From NCBI GenBank assembly GCA_947648875.1, contig CANSPM010000036.1, forward strand, positions 1-39,264: a stretch of DNA of 39,264 nt, written 5' to 3'. The position numbers were made by a program, and so were the translations under genes. Origin of the DNA: an uncultured Lachnospiraceae bacterium (GTDB lineage: Bacteria; Bacillota; Clostridia; Lachnospirales; Lachnospiraceae). Positions 23,313-31,997 of this stretch are shown here, piece after piece (within the stretch, counting starts at the first letter, position 1; every line of letters begins with the position of its first letter). The notes below the pieces were generated by a model. The model was not told the DNA's origin. It saw only the letters and a program-made list of their open reading frames with translations, and ran no database searches.

Positions 23313-25622
23313 ATGTGGAAGAGAACGAAAAAAATATTGGCACCAATGCTGGCCGCAGCACTGCTGCTGGCAGGATGCGGTCCCAGCGGGGGCATGGGCG
23401 AGAGTAGTCAGGCAGGACAGTCAGTCAATCAGGGGAACGTAGAGGAACAGGACAGCGGTGAAAATAATCAGCAGGCTATGGGGCGTTATATGGAATCGGA
23501 CATCGCTCTGCCGGAAGATGCAGAAACCGGATTGGATATACGGCTTACGGACAATGGCGCGGAATTTATTTCCCAGGACGGAACCCTGTATCATTCTCAG
23601 GATCAGGGCCAAACCTGGCAGAGGGTCAGCCAGGTCCCGGAGAAATTGCGGGAGAGGCTGTCAGTGGGCGCGGTCAGCTATTTCTCACTCAATCAGGCAG
23701 GGGACGCCATAGCGGGTTATATAGAGTTTTCCAAGGACGAGGAGGGAAATACGGATTATGATTCCTACAACTATATCCACAATCTGTATCTGGCGGACGG
23801 CAGCAGCGTCTCTCTGGGACTGACCGATGACAGTTTTATCCATACGGCGGTCTGTGACGGGGAGGGTGCCTTCTATCTGGGGTCCAGCAGCCGTGTCTAC
23901 CGTGTAAACGGTCAGGATGGCAGCCTGGAAGTGTTGGCGGAGGTAAACAGATGCGATTATCTGACTGTCTGCGGAAAGTATTTGATGATGCAGGGAACGG
24001 AACTTCTGATCTATGATCTGGAGGAAAATAAAATGGCGGAGCAGGACACGGTGCTCAATGCGTTTCTGGACCCCTGGCTGGGAGCTTCCGGGGACGTGAA
24101 CAGCCGCCCCTATCTGCTCTGTATGCCTCAGACGGAGGACGGAGGGATGTATGTGTTGACGGATAAGGGACTTTACCATCATACCCTCTATGGGAGTACC
24201 ATGGAGCAGCTGATAGACGGTTCCCTGTGCAGCATGAGCGATCCACTCCAGGGATTTGTAGGCATGATACGGTTGGGGGACATATTTTGGGTGCTCTACA
24301 GCGGAGGGCATTTGAAGCAATATGTTTATGATCCTTCCGTATCTTCGGTGCCGGAGAATATTATGCGTGTATGGGGGTTATATGAGGACGATGATATCAG
24401 GCGGGCGGTCAGCGCTTTTGGGCAGGCACATCCGGATTTTTATATCACCTATGAGCATCCTCTGAGCGAAGATACGGGAATGACAAAGGAGGATGCCATG
24501 AAAGTCCTGAGCACGGAACTGGCTACGGGCAACGGGCCGGATGTGCTGTTGCTTGACGGACTTCCCTATGACGCTTATGTGGAGAAAGGAGTGCTGGCGG
24601 ATCTGACGTCGACTCTGGATGGAACAGGAGAGCGCTATATGGATGCGGTACGGGCATCTTACGAGAGAGACGGAGGGCAGTACGCCATGCCCATGTCCAT
24701 GTCCATGCCCGTGCTGATGGGAGACCGGGACAAGATACAAAATATCTCCAGTCTGGCCCAGTTGGCAGAACTGGCGGAGGAGGCCAGGGCCTCCCGACCG
24801 GAGGGGTCACTGTTTGGATTTTGCAGGGCGGATGTGGCGCTCAGGCTTCTGGCCATAGGCTCCATGGGGAGCTGGATGAACGAGAGCGGCGGTGTGAACA
24901 GGGATGCCATACAGGAATTTCTGACGTTTTCCAAGCGGATATATGATGCCCAGCTATCCGGGCTGACTGCCAGGGAAATGGAGTCCATGGAGAATATGCA
25001 GATGTATGTGAACGGGAAACTGGTAACACGGGAGGAGGCAAGTAATCAGTTGAGTAATGCCATATATTTTTGTCAGCCATATGCTATGGGGATGCTGGAT
25101 AACAATCTTTCTGTAGTGGGGGGCTACAGCACCGTGGCGGAAATTCTGAAAATGCAGGAAATGGCTTTTGTGCCCATGCCGGGGCAGTCTTCGCTAAAGG
25201 GGCAGGCGTCCAAAATACTGGCGGTAAATGAGGCATCCAAGGTAAAGGAGCAGGCGCTGGAGTTGGTTGCATACGCGCTGTCCAGCCAGTTTGTGGAGGA
25301 CAGTTATATGTTTGGCGGTTCCACCAACCTGGACGCTTTGGAGGCCCAGGCGGCCAAAGAGTCGGGAGAAGGCTTTGGAGCCTGCATGAGCTTTGAGGAT
25401 ATAGAAGGCAACTCGCATATGATAAGTGTGGATGCGCCTTCCCAGGAAGCCATGGAAGCACTCAGGCAATTGATGGGGGCCTGCCAGGGTATCACGCAGT
25501 GCGACAGCCGGGTGTATGACGCCGTGATCGAGGAGGGGCAGAGAGCGCTGACCGGGGAATTGTCCGTGGAGGATACGGTTAAAGCCATTGAGAATAAAGT
25601 GGCTCTTTATCTGGCCGAGTGA
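23313..25622 (+). CDS. Solute-binding lipoprotein with N-terminal Asp-box region (CUT1-type importer)
   Basis: ATG 23313 (769 residues) starts the lipoprotein signal WKRTKKILAP...LLLAGC with the lipidated cysteine at residue 22; GGGAGG is close upstream. A Ser/Gly/Gln-rich linker follows. Residues about 60-350 are beta-rich with the Asp-box S95-x-D-x-G-x-T-W102 and repeated strand patterns (GEGAFYLGSSSRVYRV, GGMYVLTDKGLYHHTL), suggesting a beta-propeller-like fold. Residues about 355-769 look like a family 1 extracellular solute-binding protein: DDDIRRAVSAFGQAHPDFYITY, STELATGNGPDVLLLDG, LADLTSTLDG, and a late bilobal region. Ordinary family 1 proteins have about 420-550 residues, so the front domain is an addition. 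It leads an operon with two permeases. Sugar or glycan uptake is likely; ligand unknown. Confidence 0.8.
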   Translation: MWKRTKKILAPMLAAALLLAGCGPSGGMGESSQAGQSVNQGNVEEQDSGENNQQAMGRYMESDIALPEDAETGLDIRLTDNGAEFISQDGTLYHSQDQGQTWQRVSQVPEKLRERLSVGAVSYFSLNQAGDAIAGYIEFSKDEEGNTDYDSYNYIHNLYLADGSSVSLGLTDDSFIHTAVCDGEGAFYLGSSSRVYRVNGQDGSLEVLAEVNRCDYLTVCGKYLMMQGTELLIYDLEENKMAEQDTVLNAFLDPWLGASGDVNSRPYLLCMPQTEDGGMYVLTDKGLYHHTLYGSTMEQLIDGSLCSMSDPLQGFVGMIRLGDIFWVLYSGGHLKQYVYDPSVSSVPENIMRVWGLYEDDDIRRAVSAFGQAHPDFYITYEHPLSEDTGMTKEDAMKVLSTELATGNGPDVLLLDGLPYDAYVEKGVLADLTSTLDGTGERYMDAVRASYERDGGQYAMPMSMSMPVLMGDRDKIQNISSLAQLAELAEEARASRPEGSLFGFCRADVALRLLAIGSMGSWMNESGGVNRDAIQEFLTFSKRIYDAQLSGLTAREMESMENMQMYVNGKLVTREEASNQLSNAIYFCQPYAMGMLDNNLSVVGGYSTVAEILKMQEMAFVPMPGQSSLKGQASKILAVNEASKVKEQALELVAYALSSQFVEDSYMFGGSTNLDALEAQAAKESGEGFGACMSFEDIEGNSHMISVDAPSQEAMEALRQLMGACQGITQCDSRVYDAVIEEGQRALTGELSVEDTVKAIENKVALYLAE

Positions 25623-25672
25623 CGGCAATTCATGCAATAATGTCTGGTATTCCAGGCGGATAGGAACTGTAA

Positions 25673-26527
25673 ATGGAAAGAGGGATGAGAAAATCCGGAA
25701 AGAAGAGGGGCGGGAGCCGGGGACTGTGGTTCCTGGCTCCCAGCCTGCTGGGGGTGGGCTATCTGGTGTTGTTTCCCACCGGGGATGTGCTGCGGCGTTC
25801 CTTTGTCACGGCTCTCTCCGGACAGTGGGTGGGCTTTGCCAATTACCGGAGTGTGCTGACCAATGAGGCCTTTCGGCTGGCGGCAGGCAACACACTGCGC
25901 TTTCTCGCGCTTTGTCTGCCGCTGCTATTGACGGGAAGCCTGCTGCTGGCGCTGTTGATCTGCCGGGTTCCCAGGCTGGAGCGGTTCAAGGCTTTGTATC
26001 TCCTGCCCATGGCCGTCCCGGCGGCTACGGTGGTGCTGGTGTGGAGGCTGTTTTTTTCCCGGCAGGGCTTTTTGAACGTCTGGCTGGGAACTTATGTGGA
26101 TTTCATGGGAGAGCGGACGGCTCTCTTCATACTGGTGGGCAGCTATGTATGGAAGAATCTGGGGTATACCATGGTGCTGTGGTTGGCGGGACTGAAAGCC
26201 ATTCCCGCAGAGTACACCGAGGCGGCCCGGGTGGACGGAGCTGGGCGGATACGCTGCTTTTTCAGGATCATTCTGCCAAATCTAAAGGGGAGCGCCTACA
26301 CGATCACGGTACTTTCTATGCTGAATGCCTTCAAATCCTTTCGGGAGGCATACCTGGTCAGCGGCGCCTACCCCCAGAGGGATATTTACTTATTGCAGCA
26401 TCTGTTTCAGAACTGGTATACCAGGCTGGATATGGATAAGCTGGCAGCGGGAGCCATACTGATGGCGCTGGCGTTGGGAGCTCTGTCCCTGCTTTTGCAG
26501 AGGCTGTGGGATAGAACGGGGGAGTAA
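25673..26527 (+). CDS. CUT1-type ABC permease, MalF/UgpA-like
   Basis: The 284-residue protein has six hydrophobic segments and the permease-ATPase contact loop EYTEAARVDGAGRIRCFFRIILP near residues 180-202, the EAA motif of sugar importers. The N-terminal LAPSLLGVGYLVLFP and GFANYRSVL are typical of the MalF/UgpA side. ATG 25673 follows a weak AGGA; ATG 25685 is possible. It follows the binding lipoprotein by 50 bases and is followed by its partner permease, with which it would form the membrane channel. No ATPase gene is in this operon. Confidence 0.92.
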   Translation: MERGMRKSGKKRGGSRGLWFLAPSLLGVGYLVLFPTGDVLRRSFVTALSGQWVGFANYRSVLTNEAFRLAAGNTLRFLALCLPLLLTGSLLLALLICRVPRLERFKALYLLPMAVPAATVVLVWRLFFSRQGFLNVWLGTYVDFMGERTALFILVGSYVWKNLGYTMVLWLAGLKAIPAEYTEAARVDGAGRIRCFFRIILPNLKGSAYTITVLSMLNAFKSFREAYLVSGAYPQRDIYLLQHLFQNWYTRLDMDKLAAGAILMALALGALSLLLQRLWDRTGE

Positions 26528-26590
26528 AGGCAACCGGGGCGTCGGAGAGCGTGGTTCTCCCCGGAGCGCGCCGAAGAGTTCTCGTTTTTC

Positions 26591-26613
26591 GGAGCCATCG
26601 CGCAGGGATTTTA
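26591..26613 (+). repeat. Intergenic repeat, copy 1
   Basis: GGAGCCATCGCGCAGGGATT followed by TTAA sits just before the AGGAGG of the next permease. A closely similar block is before the adaptor gene at 27511; the shared core is GCC-R-TCGCGCAG-S-GA-Y-TT. Hairpins formed by CCGGGG...CCCCGG and CCGAA...TTCGG lie upstream in the same gap. Confidence 0.5.
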
Positions 26614-26630
26614 ACAGGAGGAATTGAGTG

Positions 26631-27482
26631 ATGCGAAAAGACATACCAAGGTGGCTGGCCGGGGGATTTTTCATAGTTCTTGGAGCAGGGATCTGTCTGC
26701 CGGTGCTGATGTTGGTCAGCGGTTCCCTGGCGGATGGTCTGGAGTGGAGGCAGCGGACGGTCTGCTATCTGCGGGATACGCAGGAGTATATGGTATGGCG
26801 CTGGATACCGGACTATCCTACGTTGGAGCACTATAAACGGCTTCTGTTTTTCTCGCCTGCCTTTTTTAAACTGTTCTGGAATTCCGTGGGGATGACGGCT
26901 GGGATTCTGGCAGGCCAGTTGGTGGTCGCGGTTCCGGCGGCCTGGGCCTTTGCCGTGTACAGGTTTCGGGGAAGGAACGTGTTGTTTTCTCTATATGTAA
27001 TTCTGATGTTACTTCCCTTTCAGGTGACGATGCTGTCTAAATATCTTGTACTACAGGATGCCGGGCTGATGGATACCCGGTGGGCGGTGGTTTTACCCGC
27101 CATATTCTCCACTTTCCCGGTGTTTCTGATCTATCGGAGTTTTGCGGCAGTCCCGGTGGAACTGTTGGAAGCGGCCCGGGTGGACGGGGCCGGTGAGCTA
27201 CAGAGTTTTGTGCGGGTGGGGCTGCCGGTTGCCCAGGGCGGCGTTCTGGCGGCGATGATTTTAAGTTTTTTGGAGAGTTGGAACATGATGGAGGAGCCGT
27301 TGACTTTTTTACAGGATAAGTCTTTGTGGCCGTTGTCTCTGTATCTGCCGGAGATCGCCATGGACCAGGCGGGCTATGCCTGCGCGGCCAGCGTGCTCAC
27401 GCTCACGGTATCCCTGTTTGTCTTCGCCATATTCCATGACGCGCTGGAGCAGGGGATAATTACATCCGGACTGAAAATATGA
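26631..27482 (+). CDS. CUT1-type ABC permease, MalG/UgpE-like
   Basis: ATG 26631 (283 residues) follows AGGAGG at 26616-26621; the GTG just before it (26628) is an equal alternative. Six membrane segments and the contact loop ELLEAARVDGAGELQSFVRVGLP near residues 175-197 mark the MalG/UgpE partner. PTLEHYKRLLFF and LLPFQVTMLSKYLVLQ are also typical. It pairs with the upstream permease and receives solute from the lipoprotein at 23313. The ATPase must come from elsewhere, as is usual for MsmX-dependent importers. Confidence 0.92.
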   Translation: MRKDIPRWLAGGFFIVLGAGICLPVLMLVSGSLADGLEWRQRTVCYLRDTQEYMVWRWIPDYPTLEHYKRLLFFSPAFFKLFWNSVGMTAGILAGQLVVAVPAAWAFAVYRFRGRNVLFSLYVILMLLPFQVTMLSKYLVLQDAGLMDTRWAVVLPAIFSTFPVFLIYRSFAAVPVELLEAARVDGAGELQSFVRVGLPVAQGGVLAAMILSFLESWNMMEEPLTFLQDKSLWPLSLYLPEIAMDQAGYACAASVLTLTVSLFVFAIFHDALEQGIITSGLKI

Positions 27483-27510
27483 GATGGCGGATGAAGGGAC
27501 TTTCCCCTTT

Positions 27511-27533
27511 AGGGCCGTCGCGCAGCGACTTAT
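27511..27533 (+). repeat. Intergenic repeat, copy 2
   Basis: AGGGCCGTCGCGCAGCGACT followed by TATAA, about 20 bases before the adaptor start. It is the partner of the copy at 26591. AAGGG and CCCTT just upstream can pair, and TCGC/GCGA can form a small hairpin inside. Confidence 0.5.
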
Positions 27534-27551
27534 AATAGAAAGAGGACAGAG

Positions 27552-29078
27552 ATGGATAAAAAGAGGAAAGCGGTCGTCGCAGGTTTTTTTATATTCTTAC
27601 TATTGATGTTGATATGCAGCCTGGTGACGAAGGGAATTTATACAGCGAGGCTCCCCCGGGTGACAATTACCGTACCCAGAGAAATGGCCCTGTACCATCC
27701 CATATCTGTACAGGGAGCTGTGGAGACCGGGCAGGAGTATGGCATCTATGCCCCTTCGGGACTGCGGGTGGCATCCATACCATTGAGAAAAGGGGACAGC
27801 TTTCAGGAGGGGGAGGCACTGTTGCAGTTGGATGTGGAGGATCTAAAGCGTATACTTGCCGAAAAAGAGCTGGAGCAGCGAAGACAGCAGCTTCAACAGC
27901 GGGAGACGGAGAGTCAGAATGCGCAAAGCAGGCAGGTGAGCGCCGAAAACCTGACCCGGGCCCTGGAGGATTACGAGAGGGCGAAAAGAATGGGGGAATT
28001 ACAGACACACCGGGCCGGAGAGGAACTGATCCGGGCGCAGACTGCGTTGCATAAGCTGCAAAAAGAGTTGGAGCAGGCCAGGAAAGACCTGGAACAGACC
28101 AGAAAAGATCTGGAGCAGGCCAGGAAGGAACAATCCGCCGAAGGCCCTGGGCAGACGGGGAACGGGGCCGTATCGGTCAGCGGCGGGGACAATGGGGACA
28201 CAGCGGCAAATATAGTGGCCATCAGCCAGCAGTGTGCGGAGCGGGAGGCTGCAATCTCGCAGTTGCAGGATCGTGTGAGCCTACAGGAACAGGCGCTTCG
28301 GGAGGCATTTCTGGCGGCGGAAGATGCGCATATAGATTATGCGGACGGTTTGCAGGAGGCCCGGCGCGGTGTGGAAGACGCCCAGGCGGCGCAGGAGGGG
28401 GGATATCAGGCAGCGGCAGACCTGGCCGGACTGGAACTGGCATCTCTGGAGGGGGAAATTCGTGAATTGCAGGAACTGATAGATGCGGATGGCTGGCTCC
28501 GTGCCCGGGAAGGTGGCAGAATCACACAGCTGTGTGTGGAGATCGGGCAACGCACCCCGGATACGGCGCAGCTGCTCTATACCCCGGACGACGGTCTGCG
28601 GCTGCTCCAGGCCAGACTGGATAAGGAGCAGGCGCAATATGTGTCTAGGGGCACCCGGATGCAGTTGAAATTTGAGACAGTCAGCGGAGGGAAACAGAAC
28701 GGAGAGGGAATGATTGAGTATATGGAACCCCAGGAGGACGGCAGTGTGCTGATCTGGCTGGACGTGACCCGGCAGGACATGGAGCTGGGGCAGCAGGTTA
28801 CGCTGGAAAGCACCTGGCAGTCTGAGAATTACAGCCTGGTGATCCCCCTGTCCGCACTGCGACAGGATGCAAACGGCAGAGATTTTGTCTATATCCTGCG
28901 GCAGCAGAATGGTATTTTGGGGGTGGAGTGGCATGCCGCTGTTCTCTATGTGGATGTGATGGATCAAAACAGCCGTTATGCTGCCATCGAATCCGCCTCC
29001 CTTTCGGAGGAAACACAGATTATATTGACAACTTCCTTGGAATTGCAGGATAATATGGTGGTGAGAATCGTGGAATAG
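27552..29078 (+). CDS. HlyD-like membrane adaptor protein with long coiled coil
   Basis: The 508-residue protein has an N-terminal membrane anchor (about residues 8-27). A half-lipoyl segment follows (EYGIYAPSGLRVASIPLRKGDSF... ending GEALLQLD). A long coiled coil runs over about 97-200 and 225-310, including three 7-residue repeats LEQARKD/LEQTRKD/LEQARKE coded by 21-base units at 28068-28130. The second half-lipoyl segment (GGRITQLCVEIGQRT) and beta-barrel strands (GTRMQLKFE, GQQVTLES, YSLVIPLSALR) follow. This is the layout of periplasmic adaptor/HlyD proteins that bridge transporters to the outside. As last gene of an importer operon in a Gram-positive it is unusual. No exporter ATPase is near. 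AGAGGA gives the ribosome site. Confidence 0.8.
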   Translation: MDKKRKAVVAGFFIFLLLMLICSLVTKGIYTARLPRVTITVPREMALYHPISVQGAVETGQEYGIYAPSGLRVASIPLRKGDSFQEGEALLQLDVEDLKRILAEKELEQRRQQLQQRETESQNAQSRQVSAENLTRALEDYERAKRMGELQTHRAGEELIRAQTALHKLQKELEQARKDLEQTRKDLEQARKEQSAEGPGQTGNGAVSVSGGDNGDTAANIVAISQQCAEREAAISQLQDRVSLQEQALREAFLAAEDAHIDYADGLQEARRGVEDAQAAQEGGYQAAADLAGLELASLEGEIRELQELIDADGWLRAREGGRITQLCVEIGQRTPDTAQLLYTPDDGLRLLQARLDKEQAQYVSRGTRMQLKFETVSGGKQNGEGMIEYMEPQEDGSVLIWLDVTRQDMELGQQVTLESTWQSENYSLVIPLSALRQDANGRDFVYILRQQNGILGVEWHAAVLYVDVMDQNSRYAAIESASLSEETQIILTTSLELQDNMVVRIVE

Positions 29079-29138
29079 GGCGGAAACGGCATAAAGGTGG
29101 TTTGGGAATCATATGGGTATAGAATCCTGTACACCGTA

Positions 29139-29175
29139 TTGAAAATACTTTGCATATGCTATATACTATATGCAA
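29139..29175 (+). promoter_or_regulatory. Predicted strong promoter overlapped by an inverted-repeat operator
   Basis: TTGAAA at 29139-29144 and TATACT at 29162-29167 are 17 bases apart, about 95 bases before ATG 29262. TTGCATAT (29150-29157) and ATATGCAA (29168-29175) are perfect inverted arms that flank the -10 box, where a bound repressor would block polymerase. Confidence 0.6.
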
Positions 29176-29261
29176 GCCGGGGCAATGGTGAAAACCGTAT
29201 TTCGGAAGAGTCCTTTGAGCGGCGTGGAAGTTTTACTCATGTCCGGAAGGAAGCGAAAGGA

Positions 29262-30275
29262 ATGACAACATTTATGGAAAAAGCGGGTCAATTGGGTATT
29301 GCCGGGAAGAAACGTGTGTTTGCGATTATAGTGGGATTGCTGTTTGGCATTCTTGCAGGGTGCGGACGGCAGGCAGAACCCGCCGCTGTGCGCATCGGCG
29401 GTCTGAAGGGTCCCACATCCATGGGGCTGGTTTTTTTGCAGGAACAGGCCCGGGCCGGGCAGGCGGCACAGGAGTATACATTTACCATGGCGGTGGCTGC
29501 GGATGAACTTCTGCCGCAAATGATCAAGGGAGAACTGGATATTGCGTTGATTCCCGCCAATGTGGCCAGCGTGTTGTACAATAAGACGGAAGGAGGGATC
29601 TCCGTCATCGACATTAACACTTTGGGGGTATTGTACCTGGTATCCGGGGACAATACCGTGAACAGTATGGAGAGTCTGCGGGGCAGGACCATTTACCTCA
29701 CCGGCAGGGGAACTACCCCTGACTATGCGCTGCAATATCTGCTTAAGGTAAATGGCATTGCCCCTTCCGAATGTACTCTGGAATACCGGTCTGAGGCAAC
29801 GGAAGTGGCGGCGCTGCTGGCGGAACAGCCCCAGTCCGTCGGGCTGTTGCCCCAGCCTTTTGTCACGGTAGCCTGTGCCCGGAACGAAGAACTTGGCGTA
29901 GCGCTGGACCTGAATGAGCAGTGGGATCTGGCCCGGGGGGAGGGGGGCAGCAGTATGGTCACAGGTGTGACTGTGGTGCGGAATGCTTTTTTACAGGAAT
30001 ATCCGGAAGCGGTGCAGTGTTTTATGGAGGAACACGCCGCCAGCGTTCTGGCCATACAGGAGGACCCGGATCAGGGGGCCAGGTTGGTGGCAGCGGCAGG
30101 AATCGTGGCCGGGGAACCCATTGCACGGCAGGCGATTCCCCGGTGTAATATTACCTATATGGACGGTGCGGAAATGAGGCAGGCTCTGTCAGGCTATCTA
30201 CAGGTGCTGTTTGAGCAGGACCCGGCGTCGGTGGGCGGCTCTCTGCCGGAGGAGGACTTTTACTATATCCCCTGA
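29262..30275 (+). CDS. SsuA/NMT1-type ABC substrate-binding lipoprotein
   Basis: ATG 29262 (337 residues) is preceded by GGAAGGAAG and starts a lipoprotein signal ending in GILAGC (lipidated C34). The frame is open back to 29097 but that part overlaps the promoter. The mature part begins VRIGGLKGPTSMGL, then ELLPQMIKGELDIALIPANVASVLYNK, LRGRTIYLTGRGTTPDYALQ and EVAALLAEQPQSVGLLPQP. This is the SsuA/TauA/NMT1 pattern used for sulfonates, nitrate, thiamine precursors and similar small molecules. It is followed by a permease-ATPase fusion, together a complete importer. No TPP riboswitch or other leader identifies the ligand. Confidence 0.88.
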   Translation: MTTFMEKAGQLGIAGKKRVFAIIVGLLFGILAGCGRQAEPAAVRIGGLKGPTSMGLVFLQEQARAGQAAQEYTFTMAVAADELLPQMIKGELDIALIPANVASVLYNKTEGGISVIDINTLGVLYLVSGDNTVNSMESLRGRTIYLTGRGTTPDYALQYLLKVNGIAPSECTLEYRSEATEVAALLAEQPQSVGLLPQPFVTVACARNEELGVALDLNEQWDLARGEGGSSMVTGVTVVRNAFLQEYPEAVQCFMEEHAASVLAIQEDPDQGARLVAAAGIVAGEPIARQAIPRCNITYMDGAEMRQALSGYLQVLFEQDPASVGGSLPEEDFYYIP

Positions 30276-30387
30276 TCGCTCTGCCGGACAGGGTTGAACC
30301 AAAGTATAAAGCATCTATCTCAGTTCAGACGCGTGGGCTTTTCAAAGATTGTCGTCTTTGGGGCAAAAGGCTTTGCGGGAAAAAAAT

Positions 30388-31875
30388 ATGAAAAAAGTAG
30401 CCAAAAAATATGGAAAAAGATTGATCATAACAACGGGCTGGATTCTGGTGTGGCAGCTGGGGGCCTGTCTGGTGGATAATCGTATTTTGCTGGTGGGGCC
30501 GCTGGAGACGCTTGCCACTCTTGCAAAACAGGCCTCCGCAGGGAACTTTTGGCTGACAGTGGGAAGTACCCTGCTGCGGATCGGGGCGGGATTTACTGCG
30601 GGGTTTGCGCTGGGGCTGCTGCTGGCGGCATTCAGCGGTCATTTTTCTCTGGCGGAGGAAGTGCTTTCTCCCGTTATGTCTCTGCTAAAGGCCATTCCGG
30701 TGGCCTCTTTTGTAGTGCTCTTTCTGATCTGGTGGCGCAGTGGCGTGCTGGCCACTGCGGTCAGTTTTTGTATTGTACTACCCAATATCTATGTGAATAC
30801 GCTGGAGGGTATCCGGCATGTGGACCGGCGCCTGCTGGAGATGGCGCAGGTGCTCCGGATTCCGGCATGGAACCGCTTTTTCTATATATACAGACCCGCC
30901 CTGAAACCTTATCTGGACAGTGCCATCCGTATCTCTGCGGGTATGAGTTGGAAGTCTGGCGTGGCGGCGGAGGTGATCGGCATCCCTGCTCTGTCCGTGG
31001 GGGAACAGTTGTACCTGTCCAAGATTTATCTGGACACGGCGGGAGTGCTGGCCTGGACGGCAGTGACTATATTGGCCAGCGTGCTTTGCGAAAAGGCTCT
31101 GCTGGCTGCGTGGAAAGCGTTCCAGCGATGGGAGCCCCGGTGCCAGGCTCCCAGGACAGGAGCTTCGAGGACGGAGACTGCTGTGAAGGGCGGCGGTATC
31201 GGAGGGCGCAAAACAGTTGACGCTTGCAATAAAAGCAAGGGTGGGGCGACGGTTTATGGCGATTCCAGGCGGAACAGAGAGACGCGGAAAATAACCCGGA
31301 ACGAGGAAGGCGGACAGGAGCAGGGGACGACGGGGATCGTGCTGGAGCTGTCTCATGTAAGCAAGAGTTACTCTGGCAAAAAAGTGCTGCGGGATGTGAC
31401 AGCCCGCTATGAGAGGGGGAAGACCTATTGTTTCCGCAGTCCTTCCGGCAGTGGTAAAACCACGTTCTTTCGACTGATAGCGGGTTTGGAGAAACCGGAC
31501 GGGGAGATATTGCTGACAGGCGGGATAGAGCGCTATGGCAGCCAGATTTCCATGGTCTTTCAGGAAGATCGACTCTGCGAAGAATACAGCGCGCTGATCA
31601 ATGTGGACATGGTTACCGGGGACAGGGAAAAGTCCAGGGAGCATCTCTGTCAGCTGCTTGCGCAGGAGGATCTGTACCGGCCCTGCCGGGAACTCAGCGG
31701 CGGCATGAAACGCCGTGTGGCTGTCGCCCGCGCTATGGCGGCGGGCGGCGATATCATTCTGCTGGATGAGCCGTACGGAGGACTGGATGAGGAGAGCCGC
31801 CGCCGGACCAGGCGCTATATTCACCGTTACGGTGGGAATAGCGCACTGCTTTTGGCAACCCACACAGAGGAGTAG
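30388..31875 (+). CDS. ABC importer permease fused to its ATPase (SsuC-SsuB-like)
   Basis: ATG 30388 (495 residues) has only a weak GGGA site; TTG 30349 is an alternative. Residues 1-240 are an SsuC/TauC-type permease with membrane segments and the contact loop LLEMAQVLRIPAWNRFFYIYRPALKP. Residues about 245-315 are a hydrophilic, basic linker (TETAVKGGGIGGRK, DSRRNRETRK). Residues about 317-495 are an ABC ATPase: Walker A PSGSGKTT (352-359, preceded by Ser instead of Gly), signature LSGGMKRR (436 on), Walker B IILLDEPYGGLDEE, and H-loop ATH with H492. The protein stops 3 residues later, without the usual C-terminal strand and helix. Permease and ATPase are usually separate genes; the linker DNA holds a palindrome (31129-31153). 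Confidence 0.88.
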   Translation: MKKVAKKYGKRLIITTGWILVWQLGACLVDNRILLVGPLETLATLAKQASAGNFWLTVGSTLLRIGAGFTAGFALGLLLAAFSGHFSLAEEVLSPVMSLLKAIPVASFVVLFLIWWRSGVLATAVSFCIVLPNIYVNTLEGIRHVDRRLLEMAQVLRIPAWNRFFYIYRPALKPYLDSAIRISAGMSWKSGVAAEVIGIPALSVGEQLYLSKIYLDTAGVLAWTAVTILASVLCEKALLAAWKAFQRWEPRCQAPRTGASRTETAVKGGGIGGRKTVDACNKSKGGATVYGDSRRNRETRKITRNEEGGQEQGTTGIVLELSHVSKSYSGKKVLRDVTARYERGKTYCFRSPSGSGKTTFFRLIAGLEKPDGEILLTGGIERYGSQISMVFQEDRLCEEYSALINVDMVTGDREKSREHLCQLLAQEDLYRPCRELSGGMKRRVAVARAMAAGGDIILLDEPYGGLDEESRRRTRRYIHRYGGNSALLLATHTEE

Positions 31876-31892
31876 AATTACGTAAAAAACAT

Positions 31893-31921
31893 TTGCATCA
31901 CGGGCTGTCTTATGGTATAAT
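31893..31921 (+). promoter_or_regulatory. Predicted strong promoter for tig
   Basis: TTGCAT at 31893-31898, 17 bases, then TATAAT at 31916-31921 with an extended TGG before it. It is 77 bases upstream of the tig start. Confidence 0.75.
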
Positions 31922-31997
31922 CTTCAAATGACTGTGATCATGTTCGCTTGGTGGCTGGCATGTGAAGATACAGGGGCGATGAAGGAGGAAATGATAA

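Noticed and set aside
14738..25640. TTCATGCAATAA at 14738-14749 and at 25629-25640
   Set aside because: A 12-base match without extended similarity or shared context could be chance.
29079..29261. TPP riboswitch before the SsuA/NMT1-type gene
   Set aside because: The conserved CTGAGA and related core elements are absent.
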